Virus record (IMG/VR): IMGVR_UViG_3300007960_000073 | Span: 1 to 36,230 of that record | Direction: 5' to 3' (one strand) | Source: a virus | DNA length: 36,230 nucleotides | Translations under genes and position numbers: made by a program | In this document: positions 24,199 to 30,723 of the stretch, one piece after another | Layout: each line of letters starts with the position of its first letter | Numbering within the stretch: position 1 is the stretch's first letter | The notes under the pieces: generated by a model | Databases searched by the model: none | Told to the model about the DNA's origin: nothing | The model's input: the letters and a program-made list of their open reading frames with translations, nothing else

Positions 24199-24711
24199 AT
24201 GAAAAGGTATGTATTGGGAATATTAGTAGCGTTTCTGATTAGCGGATGCGCCACGATGAGGCAGAAAAGGATTGACAGGATTTGTCAAACTTGCCCTGAG
24301 AAGGTTAAGACTGATTCAGTTTATACTCGAATAGAGAAAGAAGTTATCCGGCACGACACGATAATCACTCCATCCGATTCAGCATTTTATTTTGCTTGGC
24401 TAAAGTGTAAAGATGGCAGCGTACCTAAGATTATCAAGGAGCGTATTAAAAAAGGCAATAGAACGACTGTAATAGCCTCGATTGATTCAACAGGTAAACT
24501 TGTATCTAAATGCAATACCGATTCATTAGAAAGCATTATAGAGATTAAAGACAAGCTAATTCAAGAGTTAATCTCGAAGGAAACAACAAAAACAATCGTA
24601 ATCGACCTTAAATGGTGGCAAAAGGCACTCATGTACTTCGGAGGCTTTAGCCTTGTTTACTTAGTGCTGCGATTCTTATTCAGGCGATTTGAGGCTTATC
24701 AAAATAAATAA
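24199..24711 (+). CDS. Candidate unimolecular spanin (lipoprotein with C-terminal membrane helix)
   Basis: Start chosen at ATG 24199 because MKRYVLGILVAFLISGCATM is a lipoprotein signal with lipobox ISGC (Cys17); the upstream TTG at 24172 would spoil it. Product 170 residues. The C-terminus has one membrane helix (about 143-161) ending in a basic tail (FRRFEAYQNK). An outer-membrane lipid anchor joined to an inner-membrane helix by a periplasmic segment is the architecture of T1 gp11-type u-spanins, which fuse the two membranes at lysis. It is separate from the endolysin. Confidence 0.65.
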   Translation: MKRYVLGILVAFLISGCATMRQKRIDRICQTCPEKVKTDSVYTRIEKEVIRHDTIITPSDSAFYFAWLKCKDGSVPKIIKERIKKGNRTTVIASIDSTGKLVSKCNTDSLESIIEIKDKLIQELISKETTKTIVIDLKWWQKALMYFGGFSLVYLVLRFLFRRFEAYQNK

Positions 24712-24720
24712 TTGAAAGTA

Positions 24721-24751
24721 TTTGGTAGTTTAATAAAATAAACTACATTTG
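24721..24751 (+). promoter_or_regulatory. Early-type promoter with internal palindrome, copy 2
   Basis: TTTG (24721-24724), 19 bases, TACATTTG (24744-24751). TAGTTTA (24726-24732) and TAAACTA (24739-24745) form the same inverted repeat as at 20189-20208. Drives the DNA-metabolism operon. Confidence 0.85.
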
Positions 24752-24779
24752 TACTTTAACACTTTAATATTTTACACAC

Positions 24780-25085
24780 ATGACTAAATTATCATTAACA
24801 GTACGCTGGAAAAAATACGACAGCACAGAGTATTACAGCTACAACCCTGAGAACGGGTTATTGTACATCTTAGTAAACACAGAGAGCCAAAAAGGGTATC
24901 TTATACGCTCAGACATCAATGCAGGAGGTATAATGCGAAAATACCAGCGTGAGATACTTGAGGGCGTACCAACGGAGGATAGGCTATTCGCTGAATGCTC
25001 AAAATATGAGTATGGCGAGGTATGGCATGAGGTAGTAACCTTTACCAACGAATCCTTCCGCACAACATTACTTGAAACATTTTAA
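24780..25085 (+). CDS. Small early protein, unknown
   Basis: A 101-residue protein, first gene after promoter copy 2. Beta-rich start (TKLSLTVRWKKYDSTEYYSY) and an acidic C-terminal half; no motif recognised. Placement at the head of the DNA-metabolism operon suggests an early function. Confidence 0.7.
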   Translation: MTKLSLTVRWKKYDSTEYYSYNPENGLLYILVNTESQKGYLIRSDINAGGIMRKYQREILEGVPTEDRLFAECSKYEYGEVWHEVVTFTNESFRTTLLETF

Positions 25086-25105
25086 TCAATTTAATCTATA
25101 TTTTT

Positions 25106-25789
25106 ATGACAACACCAACATTAACAGCCCCCGTAGGCGGTGGCGGTAACAGACAAATTTGCCCCGAAGGGATGCACATAGCACGATGCTATCAGATCAT
25201 CGACTTAGGCACAACAGAGCAGGGAGGTAACTTTCCCGGCAAGAAACGTAAAGTACAGTTTCTCTTTGAAACACCATTAGAAACAGCGGTATTCAATGAG
25301 GAGTATGGCGAACAGCCTTATTATGTCAGGGCTATGTACACACTATCTATGCACGAAAAAGCAATTCTAAGGCGTGATGTAATGAGCTGGGTAGGAAGGT
25401 CCATGACCGATAAAGAGGCTCAAAGCTTTAACATCTTTAATCTACTTGGTAAGCCTTGTATGGTAAACGTGGTACACGCTACAAAGGGAGAGAACACCTA
25501 TGCAAACATCAAGGCAATAACACCGCTGCCTAAAGGCATGAGTTGTCCTGATGCTATCAATGAGCAGCTTGTATTTACTGCTTCGATTCCTGACATGGAG
25601 GTATTTAAGAAGCTCCCTGAGTTCATCCAAGATAAAATCAAAGAATCGGATGAGTTTGTTATGTACATGGAAAGTAACATGGAGCAGCAAACAGCACCTA
25701 CACCAAAGCCACAAGCTCAGGTAGAAACAGTGAAACAAGATGCAAATGATTTGCCTTGGGAGCTGACCGATGAAGAAGATCCATTTTAA
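25106..25789 (+). CDS. Single-stranded DNA-binding-like protein
   Basis: A 227-residue protein. PEGMHIARCYQIIDLGTTEQ, FLFETPL, YTLSMHEKAILRRDVMSWVG and NLLGKPCMVNVVHA are the blocks of phage proteins often labelled ssDNA-binding or DUF669-like. After a Gln/Pro/Thr linker it ends DLPWELTDEEDPF, an acidic tip with final Pro-Phe like the protein-binding tail of SSB. It heads a recombination cluster with nucleases. A terminator follows. Confidence 0.7.
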   Translation: MTTPTLTAPVGGGGNRQICPEGMHIARCYQIIDLGTTEQGGNFPGKKRKVQFLFETPLETAVFNEEYGEQPYYVRAMYTLSMHEKAILRRDVMSWVGRSMTDKEAQSFNIFNLLGKPCMVNVVHATKGENTYANIKAITPLPKGMSCPDAINEQLVFTASIPDMEVFKKLPEFIQDKIKESDEFVMYMESNMEQQTAPTPKPQAQVETVKQDANDLPWELTDEEDPF

Positions 25790-25807
25790 TAATTAATCAT
25801 TAACTTT

Positions 25808-25834
25808 AAGGGGAGGGTAGTACCTCCCTTTTTT
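25808..25834 (+). terminator. Intrinsic terminator
   Basis: GGGAGG (25811-25816) pairs with CCTCCC (25823-25828), then six T. Between the SSB-like gene and the next ORF, it may reduce read-through rather than end the operon, since no promoter is seen after it. Confidence 0.85.
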
Positions 25835-25848
25835 AACCTATAAACATT

Positions 25849-26469
25849 ATGCAAAACCTAATAGAAAAGGCACTAAACGAGCCTACGGTAGTTAAAGCGA
25901 TGAAATACGTTGATGGAGCTACCCAGCCAATCACAGATAAGCTTAGCTACGACCAAGTGGAGTATTCAGCTAAAGAGTTAAACAAAGCGGTCAAAGCTAT
26001 CCAAGAGGCAAGGAAAGAATCTACCAAGCCACTTGATGACCTTAAAAAGGAGTTGATACAGAAAGAGAAAGAACATACCGAGCCTATGATAGCAGCTATA
26101 AGCGAGGCTAAGGCATCAATGAGTAAATACCTATCTGAGCTTGAAAGAAAGCAACAGGAGGTGCGACAGAAGCAAAACGAAGCACTTGAGAGAGCTTTAC
26201 AATCGGACAACCCTGCACAAGCAATCCAGCAGGCATTAACGCCTGATATTACATTACCAACTCCAAAGAACGTAAGAACGATTAGAAAGGTGGTGGTAGA
26301 GAATGAGAATGATGTTGACTGGTTAGCTGTAATATACTGCCTTATACAAGCGGATAAGTTTGATTATAACATATTGCTAAAAGGCTTATTAGAGGCAATG
26401 GATAAGACAGATACAAGAGCCATTAAAGGCATATCAATTGTTGAGGAAAGGGTACAGGTGCTACGATGA
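25849..26469 (+). CDS. Coiled-coil protein of the recombination cluster
   Basis: A 206-residue protein. Residues 35-120 are helical and charged (KELIQKEKEHTEPMIAAISE, YLSELERKQQEVRQKQ). The C-terminal 65 residues (VRTIRKVVVENENDVDWLAV ... GISIVEERVQVLR) form a compact domain seen in phage proteins near recombinases (DUF1351-like pattern). It overlaps the RecE-like gene by ATGA. Possibly a recombination mediator; no catalytic motif seen. Confidence 0.65.
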   Translation: MQNLIEKALNEPTVVKAMKYVDGATQPITDKLSYDQVEYSAKELNKAVKAIQEARKESTKPLDDLKKELIQKEKEHTEPMIAAISEAKASMSKYLSELERKQQEVRQKQNEALERALQSDNPAQAIQQALTPDITLPTPKNVRTIRKVVVENENDVDWLAVIYCLIQADKFDYNILLKGLLEAMDKTDTRAIKGISIVEERVQVLR

Positions 26470-27113
26470 TAACAAGAGAAGAATACATCTACTATCCTGC
26501 TCTTTCAGCATCACGTATCAAGAGCCATTACAAGGGCGATAGTTACGTTTCACAGTATGCATTAGATAAGGGTAAATCCTTTCACGAAAGGCTACTTGAA
26601 GTGAACCCTATGTACATGGATGCAGAAGCGAAAGGAGCATACAAGAGCATCACAGATAATGGGGTGTGGTATTCTATATGGAAGAAAAGCCGCAAAGAGA
26701 TACCATTTATAACCAACCTATCTGTTGAGGGGGAGGTAGTGCCAGCTAAGGCAATGTTTGACATTTACTCTCAAGAGTATAAACTTATGGCAGATGTTAA
26801 GATAACACAAGCCAAGAACATACACGACTTTGAGAGGGATATGATAGAGCATTACAACCATATCCAAGCGGTGTGGTTTAGCAAGGTGGTAGGCTTAGAC
26901 CCTCGCTCATTTATTTTTATTGGCATGCCAAAAAGCACAAGACTGGGTATCTCAAGACCTCAAGATGTTATGTTTTTGTCTTTGGGCGATCATCACATCG
27001 AGCAGGCAGATAGTTTAATTAACCAATACATTAAGACAAAATGGAAACAGGACAAGCAATTTATAGAGCAGAGGTGGCAGATGAATCAGCAGCCGAGCCA
27101 AAGCATTTTATAA
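26466..27113 (+). CDS. PD-(D/E)XK exonuclease, RecE/Cas4-like
   Basis: A 215-residue protein. GKSFHERLLE (His40) matches the GxxH motif, D99 in AMFDIYS and D110-V-K112 in LMADVKIT form the PD-(D/E)XK core, and HIQAVWF (Gln134) is the QxxxY-like motif of RecE/RecB-type nucleases. Probable 5'-3' exonuclease for recombination or end processing. It overlaps the next gene by 73 bases, so its C-terminal tail is constrained by two frames. Confidence 0.8.
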   Translation: MITREEYIYYPALSASRIKSHYKGDSYVSQYALDKGKSFHERLLEVNPMYMDAEAKGAYKSITDNGVWYSIWKKSRKEIPFITNLSVEGEVVPAKAMFDIYSQEYKLMADVKITQAKNIHDFERDMIEHYNHIQAVWFSKVVGLDPRSFIFIGMPKSTRLGISRPQDVMFLSLGDHHIEQADSLINQYIKTKWKQDKQFIEQRWQMNQQPSQSIL

Positions 27114-27439
27114 AACAATGGATAATAAAGGCTTTTGAGATTGCTTTACAAGTTTACCCTTATACTAATAACTTGGCATCAAGAGAAGAAGAAAATGTAA
27201 GGCTTAGAAACGCTGTTATGGTAATATCTTACTGGCGTTGGGGTAAGCATGCAGGCTCAGTATTTATTGGTGAGGTTATCGCTGACTGTGTAGGTAAAAA
27301 GATACCTTACTCCCATTGTACTGTATTACACTCGATAAGGCAGCATAAGAATAGGTTACAATTCCCAAATGCCAACGCTGAGTATGTGGCACAATACACT
27401 ACCTTTAGGGAGCAGATAAAAGAAAGGGGATTGATATGA
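27041..27439 (+). CDS. DnaA domain IV-like DNA-binding protein
   Basis: A 132-residue protein. VFIGEVIADCVGKKIPYSHC then TVLHSIRQHKNRL matches the HTH of DnaA domain IV, where [HD]-x-TV-x-H contacts the origin box. No AAA+ ATPase domain is present. N-terminal 50 residues are helical. The start is inside the nuclease gene; a later ATG (27217) would cut away part of the domain. It may mark the phage origin or compete for DnaA boxes. Confidence 0.7.
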   Translation: METGQAIYRAEVADESAAEPKHFIKQWIIKAFEIALQVYPYTNNLASREEENVRLRNAVMVISYWRWGKHAGSVFIGEVIADCVGKKIPYSHCTVLHSIRQHKNRLQFPNANAEYVAQYTTFREQIKERGLI

Positions 27440-27834
27440 GTGAATCAGAAATATACAAAGCCTTTGCCCGGTACATGGCAATAGCACACCAAAGAGTTAT
27501 TTACCGCTTCGATTATGGGGCAGGCACTTACTTAGGGTGGAAGCAGAAAAGCGAACAGAAGCTACTCAATCCACATAGGGGCTATCCTGACTTGTTTATT
27601 GCCAAGCCTGTTGGAAGGTTTAAGGGGTGCTTCTTTGAGATTAAGAAAGAAGGTAACAATCCTTATTTACAAAAAGGCAAGGATAGGGGTATGTTAAGGC
27701 AAGACCAGCATGTATTAGAACAGGCATCTATGCTTGACAGGCTTCATAAGGCTGGTTATTATGCTGAATTTGCAGTAGGGTTAGACCAGCTTATTGAGCG
27801 AACAGAAAACTATTTGAAAGGTAAATTTGAATAG
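27436..27834 (+). CDS. VRR-NUC domain nuclease
   Basis: A 132-residue protein in ATGA overlap with the previous gene. Stand-alone VRR-NUC (PD-(D/E)XK) layout: HRGYPDLFIAKP with D52, CFFEIKKEG with E68 and K70, DQHVLEQASMLDRLHKAGYY as the helix after the core. Phage VRR-NUC proteins cleave branched DNA. Last gene before the structured leader. Confidence 0.85.
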   Translation: MSESEIYKAFARYMAIAHQRVIYRFDYGAGTYLGWKQKSEQKLLNPHRGYPDLFIAKPVGRFKGCFFEIKKEGNNPYLQKGKDRGMLRQDQHVLEQASMLDRLHKAGYYAEFAVGLDQLIERTENYLKGKFE

Positions 27835-27854
27835 ATTATTTCTTACCTTTACAC

Positions 27855-27962
27855 CGTTAGAAAGTCGAACCTCTAACGCAGACAAAACATTTTGCCCTAT
27901 AAGGGCTGCGAGGGTTTAAGAAATTATACCCGGTTCGACCGCAGCTTTTGTAGGGCTTTTTT
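27855..27962 (+). ncRNA. Structured leader: hairpin plus long terminator with complementary loops
   Basis: CGTTAGA (27855-27861) and TCTAACG (27872-27878) form a 7-bp hairpin with a 10-base loop. Bases 27894-27910 pair with 27940-27956 as 17 continuous base pairs with three G-U, followed by six T, an intrinsic terminator with a 29-base loop. The first loop holds GTCGAACC (27864-27871) and the second GGTTCGAC (27932-27939), perfect complements. A shorter GCCCT/AGGGC hairpin (27894-27906) can form instead of the terminator. It lies between the VRR-NUC gene and the replication gene, so it may be an attenuator or a small RNA. Confidence 0.8.
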
Positions 27963-27968
27963 AATTTT

Positions 27969-28700
27969 ATGCCTATGAATAATGATAGACCTTCTTTTTT
28001 GATTTACAAAGATTCATTTGAGGTACTTCAAGAACTTTCTGATGAAGATTTAGGCAAAGTATTTAGGATGATTTTTGAGTACACAATTCATGGAATTATA
28101 CCTGATAAAAAAGACAAAAACTACATTGCTTTTTCGTTTTTAAAGCTGAATTTAGACAGAGATAATAAAAAATATTTGGATATAATAGAACGAAATAAAA
28201 TCAATGGTAGTAAGGGAGGCAGACCGAAAAAACCCAAAAAACCCAGTGGGTTAAATGGAAACCCAAGTAAACCCAAAAAAGCCGATATAGATATAGATAC
28301 AGATATAGTTATAGAAAGAGATATAGATATAGATATTAAGACAAAACATTCGTTTTGTAAATCTCCTTACTTTGAGTTTAGTAAATTTGAAGAAGCATTT
28401 TTACAAACTAAATGTTACTCACGTTATCCGAACCTTTCCATCGAGGCAATACATGAAGAGCTTATGTTAGCATCTGATTCAAACTCTAAATACAAATACA
28501 ATAACTGGATTTCCGTTGCCCAAAGTTGGGTAAATAGAAATCCTACTAAATACCAAAACACAATAAAAAAATCAATCGAGCAAGACCCAATATCACCACT
28601 AATGAACAAAGGCGATAAAATCAGAGCCGAGAATGATGCCCGGTTAGAAGCTCAACTAAAACTTACAGCACATGAAGACCCTTATTCCAAGTACCACTAA
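27969..28700 (+). CDS. Replication protein, DUF6291-like
   Basis: A 243-residue protein. SFLIYKDSFEVLQELSDEDL, then MIFEYTIHGIIPD, IAFSFLKLNLDRDNKKYLDI and NGSKGGRPKKPKKPS follow the N-terminal pattern of a common phage and Bacteroidota replication-region family (SFxxYkdw ... GGRPKK). A low-complexity Asp-Ile linker (DIDIDTDIVIERDIDIDIK) separates it from a C-terminal helical domain ending in YNNWISVAQSW. ATG 27969 is 6 bases after the terminator T tract; ATG 27975 is an alternative. AT-rich. Confidence 0.75.
   Translation: MPMNNDRPSFLIYKDSFEVLQELSDEDLGKVFRMIFEYTIHGIIPDKKDKNYIAFSFLKLNLDRDNKKYLDIIERNKINGSKGGRPKKPKKPSGLNGNPSKPKKADIDIDTDIVIERDIDIDIKTKHSFCKSPYFEFSKFEEAFLQTKCYSRYPNLSIEAIHEELMLASDSNSKYKYNNWISVAQSWVNRNPTKYQNTIKKSIEQDPISPLMNKGDKIRAENDARLEAQLKLTAHEDPYSKYH
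28283..28336 (+). repeat. GATATA microsatellite
   Basis: Imperfect repeats of GATATA inside the replication gene, coding for the Asp-Ile linker. Likely to vary in unit number between relatives. Confidence 0.7.
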
Positions 28701-29454
28701 TAACTTACCCATTGCAGTAACAAGCAGGGGAGCAGTAGAATTAGGCTTAGACAACCCTATACGCAATGTGATAAATACAGATAGGGTAGGAACAATAGCC
28801 AAGCTAGAGGCAATGATAAAAGAAATCTGGGAGCATTACTGCGGTGCTGACCCTTCCATGCTTACCACGCCCTTTGTAAAAGAGGCAAAAGTGCTTATCT
28901 TAGATAAGTTTGGAGGCATAGGGCTTAACGAGATAAGGGAGGCTTTTAGGTTAGCATCGGTAAATGTCATTGACTGTAATCTTACTGCCTATGGTGGCAA
29001 GATAAGCCTACAAACAATAGGCAAGTGCTTAGACAAGTACGTTGAGTATCGCAAGCCAATAGCATCAGAGGTAATAAAAAAACGAATGGAGCAAGAAAAA
29101 GAAAAGCAAACACAAGCAGACATCGAGAAAAAGGAAAAGTACGAGAAAGAGGTGATTGCATGGTTTATGTCAAACAAGAAAGCGACAAGGGAAGAGTGCC
29201 GATTTTACATGCTTGACACGCTTATGGATAAAAAGATTGTTGAGGTCGATGTAGATTTTCGCAAAGAATGTATCGCTCAGGCAGTCGAGGAGTTAAGGCA
29301 AGAGGCATTAAAGATAAAAGCAAACTCAAGTACCGTTCAAGATATTAGGGATGCACGAAAGATTATGGATGAGCTAATAGAAAACAAGGCGGTAAAAGAG
29401 GTAAACATCAGAGCAAAGGAAATAGCACTTTTTAAGATTAAAAACTCAAAATAA
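28672..29454 (+). CDS. Replication-region protein, unknown family
   Basis: A 260-residue protein overlapping the replication gene by 29 bases. Residues 50-125 are helical (LEAMIKEIWEHYCGA, GLNEIREAFRLASVN, ISLQTIGKCLDKYVEYRKP), and 130-260 form a long charged helical region. The layout, a compact domain plus coiled coil behind a DUF6291-like protein, suggests a replisome organiser or helicase loader, but no ATPase motif is present. Confidence 0.65.
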   Translation: MKTLIPSTTNNLPIAVTSRGAVELGLDNPIRNVINTDRVGTIAKLEAMIKEIWEHYCGADPSMLTTPFVKEAKVLILDKFGGIGLNEIREAFRLASVNVIDCNLTAYGGKISLQTIGKCLDKYVEYRKPIASEVIKKRMEQEKEKQTQADIEKKEKYEKEVIAWFMSNKKATREECRFYMLDTLMDKKIVEVDVDFRKECIAQAVEELRQEALKIKANSSTVQDIRDARKIMDELIENKAVKEVNIRAKEIALFKIKNSK

Positions 29455-29457
29455 CAC

Positions 29458-29826
29458 ATGAACAACCCAATAATGATTCCAGCCTACATAGCAGGAATAC
29501 ACACGCTAAAAGACAAGACGATTAAAGTATCTGTTGAAACACAAGAGATAAGCCCCGACATCATGGCACAGCTTTACACGCTCCACAAAGGAGGCACTTG
29601 CATAGCAGCATTCAAGGCAACAGAGTTTACAGACGAGCAGAAAAGAGCCTTAGAGGTAGTTGATTTGAACGCTGAGGAGCTAGGCAATAAAACACCAAGC
29701 CAAAGGCTAAGAGCAGCCCTTTACAGGCTATGGGAGAATAAGCCCGAAGGACACGATTCTTTTCCTATGTTCTACGAATACAAGATGAGCAAGCTTATCG
29801 AGTTTGTAAAACGTAACATTGATTAA
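29458..29826 (+). CDS. Protein of the replication operon, unknown
   Basis: A 122-residue protein. MIPAYIAGIHTLKDKTIKVS then VETQEISPDIMAQL resembles small proteins of Bacteroidota phages that start with a beta strand pair; the C-terminal half is helical with RLRAALYRLWE and MFYEYKMSKLIEFVK. No catalytic motif. Starts 3 bases after the previous stop. Confidence 0.7.
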   Translation: MNNPIMIPAYIAGIHTLKDKTIKVSVETQEISPDIMAQLYTLHKGGTCIAAFKATEFTDEQKRALEVVDLNAEELGNKTPSQRLRAALYRLWENKPEGHDSFPMFYEYKMSKLIEFVKRNID

Positions 29827-29838
29827 TTAAATATTTTA

Positions 29839-29846
29839 TATCTTTG
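29839..29846 (+). promoter_or_regulatory. Promoter -7 box TATCTTTG, probably giving a leaderless mRNA
   Basis: TATCTTTGAAC with the ATG of the next gene 5 bases after the G, the same layout as at 4745. It starts the terminase and tail transcript. Confidence 0.7.
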
Positions 29847-29851
29847 AACCT

Positions 29852-30169
29852 ATGACTACACGAACAAGAGCAGGATTCTTTCAGCCTCATCCACAAGGGC
29901 TAACAGTTTGGGTATCTTATGCAGGAACGAACCAAGACATCAGCATGGTGTTTACTGCCGAGCAATTTGCCCAAGCACTTGACCTTTACAAAGAGCATCA
30001 GAAAAAGATTAAGACCTCTTATGGAATGGGAGTGCTTATGAACTTTGACGAGGGTAACAACCTGTGGAGCTTTGATGGTGTACATGAAGGAATGCTTATT
30101 ACTCTTGCCTTTGAAGGGCAGCAGTTAGAAACGATAAAAGAGAATATCTATGCCACTCAAGAAGGGTAG
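29852..30169 (+). CDS. Small protein before terminase, unknown
   Basis: A 105-residue protein with a likely leaderless start. GLTVWVSYAGTNQDISMVFT then AEQFAQALDLYKEHQKK shows a beta-beta-alpha pattern; no motif recognised. Overlaps the KGS-type gene by 20 bases. Confidence 0.65.
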   Translation: MTTRTRAGFFQPHPQGLTVWVSYAGTNQDISMVFTAEQFAQALDLYKEHQKKIKTSYGMGVLMNFDEGNNLWSFDGVHEGMLITLAFEGQQLETIKENIYATQEG

Positions 30170-30281
30170 TGATGAGGAAACAATACGAGAGAATATCCGT
30201 AAGCTTATTCTCGAAGGCTATGCACCAGCACAAGCAGAGGCAATAGCAAGAAACTACGCAAAGAGAAACCCAAAGAGATGA
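30150..30281 (+). CDS. 43-residue KGS-type small protein
   Basis: ATG 30150, TGA 30279-30281. MPLKKGSDEETIRENIRKLI followed by EGYAPAQAEAIARNYAKR fits a very widespread small protein of phages and bacteria (MPLxKG, SEN, Q-A-x-A-I-A pattern). Role unknown; it is usually found near structural or packaging genes. Overlaps the previous gene and ends 4 bases before the small terminase. Confidence 0.75.
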   Translation: MPLKKGSDEETIRENIRKLILEGYAPAQAEAIARNYAKRNPKR

Positions 30282-30285
30282 TATC

Positions 30286-30723
30286 ATGGCAAAGGTAGGC
30301 AGACCAAGTGAATATGATGAGAAGATGAACGAGCAAGTTTTTGAAATGGCTTTGCTTGGTTTAACCGATGTGCAGATGTCAAAAATACTTGGCGTTTCTG
30401 AGGTTACTTTCAACGATTACAAAAAGAAACACCAAGAATTTCTTAAGTCATTAACACGTGGAAAGGAAGAGGCAGACGCTAAAGTAGCCAAAGCAATGTA
30501 CAAAAGAGCGTTAGGTTTAACGATAAAAGAAGACGCTTTAACAAGGGATGGTGAGATAGTAACACTCAACAAAGAACTTCCTCCAGACACAGCAGCAGCC
30601 AAGCATTGGTTAGCAAATAGGCAACGTTCATTATGGGCTAACAATGGAGAGCAAACAATCAAGACCGACAAGCCATTAGTGATAACACTTACCGAGAGTG
30701 AAGCTGACGAGCAAACAGACTAA
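30286..30723 (+). CDS. terS: Terminase small subunit
   Basis: A 145-residue protein. VGRPSEYDEKMNEQVFEMAL then GLTDVQMSKILGVSEVTFND is the N-terminal HTH DNA-recognition domain; the middle (AKVAKAMYKRALGLTIKEDA) is the helical oligomerisation part, and the tail is acidic. It recognises the packaging site and recruits the large subunit, whose gene overlaps by 26 bases. Confidence 0.85.
   Translation: MAKVGRPSEYDEKMNEQVFEMALLGLTDVQMSKILGVSEVTFNDYKKKHQEFLKSLTRGKEEADAKVAKAMYKRALGLTIKEDALTRDGEIVTLNKELPPDTAAAKHWLANRQRSLWANNGEQTIKTDKPLVITLTESEADEQTD

Noticed and set aside
27894-27956. tRNA-like segment with GGTTCGAC resembling a T arm
   Set aside because: The pairing is one 17-bp helix with a 29-base loop, not a cloverleaf; no D arm, anticodon arm or CCA end fits.
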